A stretch of 64,000 bases of DNA from CAYLLN01 sp036496265. GTDB lineage: Bacteria; Planctomycetota; Planctomycetia; Pirellulales; Pirellulaceae. The notes beneath the pieces were generated by a model. That model was not told the origin of the DNA. It searched no databases and saw only the letters and a program-made list of their open reading frames with translations. Shown piece after piece: positions 1-7,450 of the stretch. Position 1 is the stretch's first letter. Every line of letters starts with the position of its first letter. Position numbers and translations under genes: made by a program. The DNA is taken from contig DASXLL010000044.1 in NCBI GenBank assembly GCA_036496265.1, positions 41,311 to 105,310 on the forward strand, written 5' to 3'.

Positions 1-180
1 GGGTATTCGTTCCAGGAAGAAATTCTGTGGCGGCTGAAGCGGGTGGGAGCGCGGATGAGTGAGACGCCAATTGTTTTTGCCGATCGTGAACTCGGCCAAT
101 CCAAAATTAACAAGCAAGAAGCGATTAATGCGCTCGTGATCATTCTCAGGTTGGGCGTGGCGAATTGGATTGGTATCTAG
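1..180 (+). CDS. Polyprenol/dolichol-phosphate mannosyltransferase, C-terminal fragment (GT2)
   Basis: The gene enters from outside the window; only the last 59 codons are visible, ending at TAG 178-180. The fragment begins GYSFQEEILWRLKR and continues with PIVFADRELGQSKI. This matches the end of the catalytic domain of bacterial dolichol-phosphate-mannose synthase-like GT2 enzymes, where a GYSFQ-E motif is followed by a 'F-DR--G-SK' motif. Such enzymes move a sugar from a nucleotide donor to a lipid phosphate at the inner face of the membrane. No C-terminal membrane helices follow, so it is the short soluble form. It converges with the pectate lyase gene, with four bases between the stops. 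The family call rests on the motifs; the sugar donor cannot be told. Confidence 0.8.
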   Translation, partial: GYSFQEEILWRLKRVGARMSETPIVFADRELGQSKINKQEAINALVIILRLGVANWIGI

Positions 181-184
181 GCCG

Positions 185-1630
185 CTAGTTATTCGCCGCT
201 ACGAATCGGCTGAGAGTATTGAGGTTACGGATGAAGGTTTGGGTGGTGATGACGCGGCTGACATCATTCGGCGATTGCGTGCCCGCACGGAGGCGGCCGG
301 ATTCGGCCCAGGCGCCGCGGGAGTCGAGCGAGTCGATGGCGGCGCGGGCGGCGGAGGAGAGCGCGGGAGATGATTTGTATTGTTCGGGCTTTTGCGAGGG
401 CCGCAACTTGGAGGGATCGGTGGCGAGCAGCTTGTTGTAGTCCTCGCGGAGCTTGGGCACGTTGGACGTGGTGATGAAGCCGTAATGCGTGGGCAGGTCG
501 TTGTCGGTATAGACGAGCTCGTATTGCCTGGTGAAATAGAGCGGCTTGTTGGTCTTCAGCTCAAAGAAGCGGGCGATTCGGCCGCTGGAGAACTGCGATT
601 TCTCCAAGTAATCGAGGGCGAGCGGAATCGGCGCGAGGTATTTTTTGTCGCCGGTGTGGCGATAAACGTCCATGAGAATGCGAATGGCGCCCTGTGATTC
701 GCCGCCGGTGATGCTGGGTGGCTCGAATTTTCTTGCCCAGGCGGGCTGCATCTTGGCGTTGTATTGCTGAGCCCAGGCGGGCTGCGGCTCGGGCATTTGA
801 GCGAGAATCAAAAAGTCGCCGCCTTTGGCAGCCGCGGCGGAATAGCGCTTGTCACCGTAAATATCAGCCGCTTCGAAGAGCGTCTCGATGACGTCGGCCT
901 GAGCATTGTCGTTGAGCGTGTAGTAGCTCTGATAGTTGACGCCGGGAAATGTTCGCGGCCAATCGTCGGGATAATTGGCTTTGACGACCGGAAAATCTTC
1001 GGCTTTGGGCGGAGCGCTGAACCGCTGTGGCCACGCGCCGTTGGGATATTGAACTTTGACGATGTTATCGAGCGCGAACAACGTCGCTTCGTGAATTGGG
1101 GCGTCTTTGAAGCCCAGTGCGCGATCGACGTGCATCATGAATTGCGTCGCCGACTGGCTCTTGTTGTCGTCGAATGTGGAAGCGTTGCGCGCTCGTTCGC
1201 GCGCCGGGCCATCGACGCGGTAGGCGTGGTTTTTCCGCTGCTCGGGGTCGAATTCCATGTATTCAGCCCAGCAGCCGCTGTGGAGTTGGCCTTTGACGAG
1301 CGCACGAGCCGTTTGGACGGCCGCATCGAGCAAGTACTTGTCTTTTGTCCTCTCGTAAGCGGCGAGAAAAGCTTCGCCGACGGCTGGCGTTCCCGGCGGC
1401 TGAAGCCAGGCTTGCGTCGCGGTGGCTTTTTCTTCGCCCTCGCGGAGGGAGAGGTCTTCGCTGTAACGCCAGAGGTAGCCGCCGTCAGCCGAAACCTTGT
1501 CGCAGAAGAAGGCGACGGCCTTCTTCATCGCCGCGGCGGCTTCGTCCTTGGTGGGTGGCTGCTGAGCGCGGGTTGCGAGCGGCAGAAGCAGGATGAGAGA
1601 GGCGGATAAGTGGAGTGATTGGCGGTTCAT
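185..1630 (-). CDS. Secreted pectate lyase, PL10 family
   Basis: A 481-residue protein that probably cleaves polygalacturonate by beta-elimination outside the cytoplasm. The start at 1630 (MNRQSL) gives an N-terminal signal peptide ending near ATRA-QQ; an upstream in-frame ATG at 1690 would put a proline-rich stretch in front of the signal, so I prefer 1630. PL10 features are visible: VQYPNGAWPQRF, the YYTLNDNAQADV segment with the conserved acidic and asparagine residues, and LAQMPEPQPAWAQQYN followed by PAWARKFEPP and an ES pair. The length fits the PelA catalytic domain with no extra binding module. No good Shine-Dalgarno sequence is visible. The gene is divergent from the DnaK-like gene across a 184-base spacer holding alternating inverted repeats. 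Planctomycetes commonly degrade plant and algal polysaccharides, which fits. The substrate is inferred from the family. Confidence 0.87.
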   Translation of the reverse strand: MNRQSLHLSASLILLLPLATRAQQPPTKDEAAAAMKKAVAFFCDKVSADGGYLWRYSEDLSLREGEEKATATQAWLQPPGTPAVGEAFLAAYERTKDKYLLDAAVQTARALVKGQLHSGCWAEYMEFDPEQRKNHAYRVDGPARERARNASTFDDNKSQSATQFMMHVDRALGFKDAPIHEATLFALDNIVKVQYPNGAWPQRFSAPPKAEDFPVVKANYPDDWPRTFPGVNYQSYYTLNDNAQADVIETLFEAADIYGDKRYSAAAAKGGDFLILAQMPEPQPAWAQQYNAKMQPAWARKFEPPSITGGESQGAIRILMDVYRHTGDKKYLAPIPLALDYLEKSQFSSGRIARFFELKTNKPLYFTRQYELVYTDNDLPTHYGFITTSNVPKLREDYNKLLATDPSKLRPSQKPEQYKSSPALSSAARAAIDSLDSRGAWAESGRLRAGTQSPNDVSRVITTQTFIRNLNTLSRFVAANN

Positions 1631-1727
1631 GGCGAGGAGTGGGGGAGGGGGAGAGTGGGTGAGAGGGAGCGTGCGGACGCGTCGTATCACCCGATGTTAT
1701 GTCGCGCTGAGTACTTAGCACCGTAGA

Positions 1728-1793
1728 TTATGCTTTAGGCTAATAGCATAACGGTTCGCGGGGCCGCGAAGCGAGTTATGCTGGAAGCATAAC
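1728..1793. repeat. Four alternating AGCATAA/TTATGCT half-sites with nested hairpins
   Basis: The heptamer TTATGCT occurs at 1728-1734, its complement in AGCATAAC at 1745-1752, then GTTATGCT at 1775-1782 and AGCATAAC at 1786-1793. The last two form a perfect 8-bp stem with a GGA triloop. Between the second and third copies a second palindrome, TTCGCGG/CCGCGAA (1755-1761 and 1764-1770), makes a nested hairpin. The block lies in the divergent spacer, ending 21 bases before the DnaK-like ATG, so it could be an operator for either gene or a palindromic repeat element. The repeats are read directly; the role is inferred. Confidence 0.7.
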
Positions 1794-1814
1794 CTAACTA
1801 TTTGCCGACGCCCC

Positions 1815-3725
1815 ATGCCCTCTGCGAACGACAACAATCCGGCGATCGGCATCGATCTGGGAACGACGTTCTCGGTCATCTGCAAGCTCGACGACACGGG
1901 CCGACCTCAGACGCTGATTAATGCCGAGGGAGACAAAATCACGCCGAGCGTGGTGTTTTTCGAGGGAGAGGATGTCGTCGTCGGCAAGGAAGCGGTCAAA
2001 GCGGTCGCGACCGACGCGGACGCTGTCGCGGAATGTGCGAAGCGCGACTTGGGGATGCGATTTTTCCACAAGCAGCTCAGCGGCCGGCGGTTCCCGCCGG
2101 AGGCGCTGCAGGCTTGGGTGCTGAATAAGCTCCGCATCGACGCGGAGCGGCAAATTGGCAAGTTCAGCAAGGCCGTTATTACCGTCCCAGCTTATTTCGA
2201 CGAAGTCCGCCGCAAAGCGACGATGGACGCGGGGTATATCGCAGGTCTGGAAGTTCTGGACATCATCAATGAGCCGACAGCCGCTGCCGTGGCCTTTGGC
2301 TTTCAGCAAGGGTTCATGAAGCCTGGCGAGGGGGGCGGCGAGCGGAAGAAAATCCTCGTCTACGACTTGGGCGGCGGGACATTTGATGTCACGGTGATGG
2401 AAATTGGCGGCAAAGACTTCAATGCCCTGGCCACCGACGGCGATGTGATGCTGGGGGGCAAGGATTGGGACCAGCGCCTGGTCGATTTTGTCGCCGAGGA
2501 GTTTATACGAAAGTTTGGCGTCGATCCGCGCGAGGATGCGAACGCCCATGGTCGCCTGTGGCGGGAATGCGAGGACGCTAAGCGAACGCTTTCCGCGCGG
2601 ACGAAGGCGACGGTTGCCTGCGATTACCAAGGCCACGCCGTGCGGGTTGAGGTCACTCGACCGCAGCTCGAGGACATGACCCGTGATCTGTTGGATCGCA
2701 CATCGTTCACAACGCGGCAAACGCTGCAGGCGGCAGGTCTGGAATGGTCGGACATCGATCGCGTGCTGCTCGTCGGCGGCTCCAGCCGGATGCCCGCGGT
2801 GCTTGAAATGCTGCGGCGGATCTCCGGCAAAGAGCCGGACTGCTCGGTTTCGCCCGATGAAGCGGTGGCTCACGGCGCGGCACTGCACGCGGGGCTGTTG
2901 CTATCGATCTATCAGGGCAAGTCGCCGTCGTTTCGCATTCGCAATGTCAATTCGCATAGCTTGGGCGTCGTCGCGACCGATGCGCGCACGAAACGGCCTC
3001 GCAACGCGATTCTGATCCCGCGCAACACGCCGCTGCCTATCGTCGCGCGGCGGATTTTCAAGACGCACAAAGCTTCGCAGCGGTCGATTCTCGTGCAGAT
3101 CGTCGAAGGCGAGAGCTTGTCGCCGGATGATTGCTCGCAGCTTGGCAAATGCTCCGTCCGCAATCTGCCCGAAAGCCTTCCGGCCCAAACGCCCATTGAT
3201 GTCCGCTTTCGCTACGAGGAAAACGGTCGCCTGACGGTCAACGTCCGCGTCGAAGGCACGACGAAAGAGCTGCTGCACGAGATCACGCGCGAAAACTCGC
3301 TCACGCCGGAGCAGCTCGATAGCTGGCGGAACCACATTTGCGGATTGGATCCCGCTCAGACGAAACAATCGATTGCACCCAAACCTGCTCTGGCTCAACC
3401 CGCCGCCGCAGCGCCAAAAACGGCCACGGTGCAACCGGCTGCGGCGGCAACAAAATCCGCTGCAAAACCTGCAGCTTCAGCGATCGACCTGGCCAGCCTG
3501 GCCGCCGAAGTGCTCGAGGCCGACGAAGAGGATGACGCTGCTCAACCGGCCGCCGATCCGCGCGGCGACTTTATCCGCACCCGCTACGCCGAAGAACAAG
3601 CCCGCCTGAAAGGCACCTCCAACGACCCCAAACGCTCCGACGAGTTGGCGTTTCAGTTCATCCTGAAGGAATTTACGCTCCGGCGGCAAGATTTGGAGTC
3701 GATTCTCAAAAGCAGATGGAGTTGA
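1815..3725 (+). CDS. DnaK-like Hsp70 protein with non-standard C-terminus
   Basis: A 636-residue cytoplasmic Hsp70. The nucleotide-binding domain is complete: phosphate-1 loop IGIDLGTTFSV (residues 11-21), VITVPAYFDE, DIINEPTAAAVAFG, phosphate-2 loop YDLGGGTFDVTV and adenosine motif VLLVGGSSRMP. A shortened substrate-binding beta domain follows (SHSLGV, then LIPRNTPLP). The usual alpha-helical lid and EEVD-type tail are absent. Instead there is an Ala/Pro-rich linker (about 515-570) and a C-terminal helical segment with RTRYAEEQARLKG that I do not recognise. It is therefore a paralogue, not the housekeeping DnaK. No DnaJ or GrpE gene is nearby; the next gene downstream, 190 bases away, is a Ser/Thr kinase. 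The ATG at 1815 is the first in frame after the inverted-repeat block. ATPase activity is likely; the client is unknown. Confidence 0.88.
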   Translation: MPSANDNNPAIGIDLGTTFSVICKLDDTGRPQTLINAEGDKITPSVVFFEGEDVVVGKEAVKAVATDADAVAECAKRDLGMRFFHKQLSGRRFPPEALQAWVLNKLRIDAERQIGKFSKAVITVPAYFDEVRRKATMDAGYIAGLEVLDIINEPTAAAVAFGFQQGFMKPGEGGGERKKILVYDLGGGTFDVTVMEIGGKDFNALATDGDVMLGGKDWDQRLVDFVAEEFIRKFGVDPREDANAHGRLWRECEDAKRTLSARTKATVACDYQGHAVRVEVTRPQLEDMTRDLLDRTSFTTRQTLQAAGLEWSDIDRVLLVGGSSRMPAVLEMLRRISGKEPDCSVSPDEAVAHGAALHAGLLLSIYQGKSPSFRIRNVNSHSLGVVATDARTKRPRNAILIPRNTPLPIVARRIFKTHKASQRSILVQIVEGESLSPDDCSQLGKCSVRNLPESLPAQTPIDVRFRYEENGRLTVNVRVEGTTKELLHEITRENSLTPEQLDSWRNHICGLDPAQTKQSIAPKPALAQPAAAAPKTATVQPAAAATKSAAKPAASAIDLASLAAEVLEADEEDDAAQPAADPRGDFIRTRYAEEQARLKGTSNDPKRSDELAFQFILKEFTLRRQDLESILKSRWS

Positions 3726-3915
3726 GTCGATTGTTTTTCCATAATCGGCCGTAACGCCGCTAGCTCTTGCCGGCCATTTGTCGTCAACTGTGTCGGAGAA
3801 GGTGTGGCGTTGGCCCTTTAGTTTGGAATGGAACGGTTGCCCTCCCGGCTGTCAGTTGACTATAAAAAGTAGAAGTCGGTTAGCGTTTCTTTTTTGTTAG
3901 GTGTCACGCTGTACG

Positions 3916-6774
3916 ATGTCTAATACCGCGCGCGGACGGGCCGGGTCGGCTTTGCTGTCGATCGATCGGCAGTGTGATGAGTTCGAGCGGAATTGGCTCA
4001 ATGGGCAACAGCCGCGAATCGAGGAGGTCCTCGCGCAATTGCCGGCGGATACCCAGGCAGTCGCGTTTCGCGAGCTGTTGGCGATTGAGTTGGATGTGCG
4101 GCGGCAGAAGGGCGAGGAAGTCAACGCGGATGAATACCGGCAGCGGTTTCCGGAGCGGACAGCCGTTGTGGATGAAGTGGTCGCGATGCTCGCGCGCGAC
4201 CTGGCCGAAACTTCGCCGCTGAGCTCGCCCAGCGACACGACACCGAGCTCGGCGACGACGTCGACACGCTATGAGCAGCTTCGATTTTTCCGTCGCGGCG
4301 GTCTGGGGGCATTGTACCGGGCGGTCGATGAATCGCTGCACCGGGAGACGGTCGTCAAGTTCATGAACGAGCAGTGCGAGAAGGACCCTTCTCTCGTCGC
4401 GCAGTTCAAAGTGGAAGCGGAGGTGACCGGGCGGCTCGATCATCCGGGCATCGTGCCCGTATATGGCATCGGACAGGATTGGCAGGGACGGCCTTTCTAT
4501 GTCATGCGGATGATCAACGGCCGCGAGCTGAAGCAGGCGATTGTTGATTATCACCACGGCGGCCAGTTGAAGCCCGTCATGCCACACGCACTTAGTGGCG
4601 GCCATCGGCGGCAGATGCTCTGCAATTTGCTGGAGCACCTGGCCAACGCGTGCAACACCGTGGCCTATGCCCACCACGTTGGCGTCGTCCACTGCGATAT
4701 CAAGCCGGCCAACATCATGATTGGCAAGTATGGCGAGACCTTCGTGCTCGATTGGGGCTTGGCGACGAATTTCGAGCGGTCGAGCACGTTTTTTTCGCCC
4801 AACGAGCCGACGATGCGGCCGCATTCGGCGACGGGGAGCTCGACCAGCGGGCAGCGCGGCGGGACGTATGGCTATTCGAGCCCCGAGCAAGTTCTGACCG
4901 ATGGGCCTCTCGGACCGACGAGCGATGTCTATAGTCTGGGAGCGACGCTCTATGAAATCATCACCGGTCAGTCGCCGTTCAACGGACGCGACCCGAACGT
5001 CCGCGAGTTGATTCGCAGCGGCGAATTTCCGCCGCCGCACAAGTTGCAACGAGACGTCTGTCCAAGATTGGAAGCGATTTGCCTCAAAGCGATGGCCCTC
5101 GCGCCGCAGTCGAGGTATCCGACCGCGAAGTTGCTCGCTGACGACTTGAACAACTGGATGCGCGACGAAGAAATCACCGCGGTTCCCGACCGCTGGTTCG
5201 ATCGGCTGTCGCGGGTTGGCCGCCGGCATCGCGGATTGACGGCGGCGGCGTTCATCTTGCTGACTACGTTCCTCGTCGCGGCCGGCTGGATCGACCGCAT
5301 GTGGCAAGCGCAGAACTTCCAAAAGAAAACGTTCCTGGCCGAAAAACAGGGACTCGAAACCGCCCTGAACGTGTTCGAGGATATTTGCCAGCCATTTGCC
5401 AACGGTGAGATGAACAACCTCGGTGATCTTAGGCGGATCGCACAGAAGATCAAGAATTTCACCAGTTACTGTCTGGCAAACTTTCCCGACACCGAAGGCA
5501 TGCAGTTTCACACTGCCCGCGTATACGAGCTCAGGTCCATTATTTCCCACGTCGTTGATAACAATCTCGATTCTGCGTTGGCCGATTTGCGGCAGGCTGA
5601 GGAGCTCTACCGCAAATCGCCGGCGAGCATGACGGAGAAGTTCGACCGCGATAAGCGGCTGGCGCACAATCATCTCAACCAAGGACGATTGCTTATCGAT
5701 TTACAGAAGTGGAGCGAAGCCCGCGGGATTTGTGAATCTACGGCTGAAAACTTGCAGCGTTTGCGCGCCTCGCAACCGGACGACAAGGATGTACAGCGTC
5801 TTTTGGCGGAGGCTTATCATTGCTTGGGCGAGACGTTCTTGAATCAACCTGCCGAGGGAGCGGCGCGGCAGCAGGCACTCATTGACGCCGAAAGCCGCTT
5901 TACGGAAAGCAAGAAAATTCGCGAGCAGCTTGTCGCCACAACGAGCGGCGAAGACAGTCGCAACCACATCCGCGATTTGGCGCGGAGCCTGGGTTACCTA
6001 GGGGACGTCTATTGCTACCAGGGCGAAATTCCGAAGGCGGCGCAGGCTTACGAAGAATCGAAAAAATATCGAGAAACGCTCTACCGGACGATGTCGAGCG
6101 ATCCGGAGCATCGGTTTCAATATTCTCGGGCACTCGCGAATTTCGGCCGACTGGAACGCGGCTACCGGGGCGATCTAAAGTCGGCGATTGAGAACTTGGA
6201 AAAAGCGGCCGATTTTCAGCAGGGTTTGCACGATTCGTTTCCCGAAGTGGCAGTGTTCGAAAGCGATTTGGGCGACACGCGGAACACGCTGGCCGAAGTT
6301 TATTTAATGGCGTCAGTGAATGAGCCGCAGCGGGCCGATGAACTGCGTCAGAAAGCTCACGCAGCAGCCGAAGCGGCCAGCCAGATTTATGGCCGGCTCG
6401 AAAGGCAAAACTCCGGAAGTGGCGCCAGCGGCCTGGCTCAAAGCCTCCTATTGCTGGATCTGGACGGCACGGCCAGCGCCGATGAAGCCCGTCGCCACGC
6501 GCAGGACGCGGAAAAACGGCTAAATTCGATGAACCCCGAGGAAACGCTGGGCGGCAGCGATCTCGTCACGCTGGCGATGGCCCGCTCGATTCAAGGACAG
6601 CTCGATGCGGCGCTGCGAGCGCTGAAGCTCGCCGTGCAGCGCGGCGAGAATACCGCCTACCGCTTTGAGCAGCATAGGAAACTAGCATTCAAAGCGCTGG
6701 CTGATGACGACAAGTTCGGTCCACAGTTTGACGCGCTTGTTAAAAAGGTCCGCGCCGGGCTGACGTTGCAGTAG
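3916..6774 (+). CDS. Membrane Ser/Thr protein kinase with C-terminal TPR-type region
   Basis: A 952-residue Hanks-type kinase. Residues 1-115 carry the planctomycete kinase leader (YRQRFPE). The kinase domain runs about 118-395, with a glycine loop RRGGLGALY, lysine in VVKFMN, catalytic loop HCDIKPANIM near residue 259, metal motif DWGLA and a GTYGYSSPEQ activation segment. The catalytic Asp, Lys and Asn are present, so activity is likely, but Cys replaces Arg before the Asp (non-RD) and Trp replaces Phe in DFG. One membrane helix (about 440-460) separates the cytoplasmic kinase from a roughly 490-residue helical TPR-like part. The ATG at 3916 is preferred over a GTG at 3901. The convergent ECF sigma gene ends 10 bases from this stop. 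Kinase/ECF pairs are common in planctomycetes, so phosphorylation may control that sigma factor; this is inferred. Confidence 0.92.
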   Translation: MSNTARGRAGSALLSIDRQCDEFERNWLNGQQPRIEEVLAQLPADTQAVAFRELLAIELDVRRQKGEEVNADEYRQRFPERTAVVDEVVAMLARDLAETSPLSSPSDTTPSSATTSTRYEQLRFFRRGGLGALYRAVDESLHRETVVKFMNEQCEKDPSLVAQFKVEAEVTGRLDHPGIVPVYGIGQDWQGRPFYVMRMINGRELKQAIVDYHHGGQLKPVMPHALSGGHRRQMLCNLLEHLANACNTVAYAHHVGVVHCDIKPANIMIGKYGETFVLDWGLATNFERSSTFFSPNEPTMRPHSATGSSTSGQRGGTYGYSSPEQVLTDGPLGPTSDVYSLGATLYEIITGQSPFNGRDPNVRELIRSGEFPPPHKLQRDVCPRLEAICLKAMALAPQSRYPTAKLLADDLNNWMRDEEITAVPDRWFDRLSRVGRRHRGLTAAAFILLTTFLVAAGWIDRMWQAQNFQKKTFLAEKQGLETALNVFEDICQPFANGEMNNLGDLRRIAQKIKNFTSYCLANFPDTEGMQFHTARVYELRSIISHVVDNNLDSALADLRQAEELYRKSPASMTEKFDRDKRLAHNHLNQGRLLIDLQKWSEARGICESTAENLQRLRASQPDDKDVQRLLAEAYHCLGETFLNQPAEGAARQQALIDAESRFTESKKIREQLVATTSGEDSRNHIRDLARSLGYLGDVYCYQGEIPKAAQAYEESKKYRETLYRTMSSDPEHRFQYSRALANFGRLERGYRGDLKSAIENLEKAADFQQGLHDSFPEVAVFESDLGDTRNTLAEVYLMASVNEPQRADELRQKAHAAAEAASQIYGRLERQNSGSGASGLAQSLLLLDLDGTASADEARRHAQDAEKRLNSMNPEETLGGSDLVTLAMARSIQGQLDAALRALKLAVQRGENTAYRFEQHRKLAFKALADDDKFGPQFDALVKKVRAGLTLQ

Positions 6775-6784
6775 TCGTCGTTCC

Positions 6785-7375
6785 TTATTTAATCGCTTCT
6801 TCCCAAATCTGGCGAATGAGTCGCAGCTTGCGCTCGACGGTGCGGACGGTGCAATTGAGTTTTTGGGCGATTTCGGCGCTGGTGTAGCCTTCCATTTTGG
6901 CGACGGCGACGGCTTGCAGCGTGGCGTCGCCGAGCATTTCCAGCAGCTCGTCGAATTCTTCGGCGACTTGGAGCGAAAACTGCGGCGTGGGTTCGCGGCC
7001 AATGACCTCTTGCAGGGCGCCTTCGGCGCTAGCTTCATCGAGCACGGCGTGGTCGCGGCCGCCCCGCTTCAAGCGCTGAGCATGGCGGGCGGCATGAATC
7101 GCTTTGTGGGCCGTGATGGTTACCAATAGCCGCCAAAGGTCCTCGCGGTCGGCCAATTGTGGATAGCGACCGGCGGCCGCGCCACGGCAGAAGCTCTTGA
7201 ATGCCGAGAGGGCCACGTCTTCGTCGTCGGTGTGCCGCCTCAATCGGTTGGGCAACCGCTTATGCGCGAGCTGCACGAGCTGCTGGAAATAGCGTTCCCA
7301 AAGCCCCTGAGCCGCGTCTTGATTTCCGGCTTGCAGCTCGCGAATCCAGACGGAAATGGCAGGGTCGGGATTCAT
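6785..7375 (-). CDS. ECF sigma factor (planctomycete ECF-like sigma-70)
   Basis: A 196-residue RNA polymerase sigma factor with regions 2 and 4. Region 2 is seen as the helical segment with DDEDVALSAFKSF and DLWRLLVTITAHKA; region 4 holds the helix-turn-helix EGYTSAEIAQKLNCTVRTVERKLRLI. The spacing and the MEGYTSAEIA motif match the sigma70_ECF family that is expanded in planctomycetes. There is no membrane anti-sigma gene alongside; the nearest partner is the convergent membrane kinase. That arrangement suggests regulation by phosphorylation rather than by regulated proteolysis, which is inference. Recognition promoters cannot be derived from the window. Confidence 0.92.
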   Translation of the reverse strand: MNPDPAISVWIRELQAGNQDAAQGLWERYFQQLVQLAHKRLPNRLRRHTDDEDVALSAFKSFCRGAAAGRYPQLADREDLWRLLVTITAHKAIHAARHAQRLKRGGRDHAVLDEASAEGALQEVIGREPTPQFSLQVAEEFDELLEMLGDATLQAVAVAKMEGYTSAEIAQKLNCTVRTVERKLRLIRQIWEEAIK

Positions 7376-7450
7376 GAGGGGCGGGGCCGGTTGCGGCGGC
7401 GGGGCATGTGTTTCGAACCACTATCATAACTTCGCTGCTGCCGTCGATGG

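Noticed and set aside
764..1609. Long plus-strand open frame of 281 codons opposite the pectate lyase
   Set aside because: It mirrors the lyase codons, has no known motif, and the lyase frame is clearly the real one.
1794..2888. Minus-strand frame of 364 codons opposite the DnaK-like gene
   Set aside because: Arg/His-rich composition typical of an antisense shadow; the DnaK-like motifs decide the strand.
3904..5682. Minus-strand frame of 592 codons opposite the kinase
   Set aside because: Shadow frame; no domain, biased to Arg/Leu, and the kinase motifs are unmistakable.
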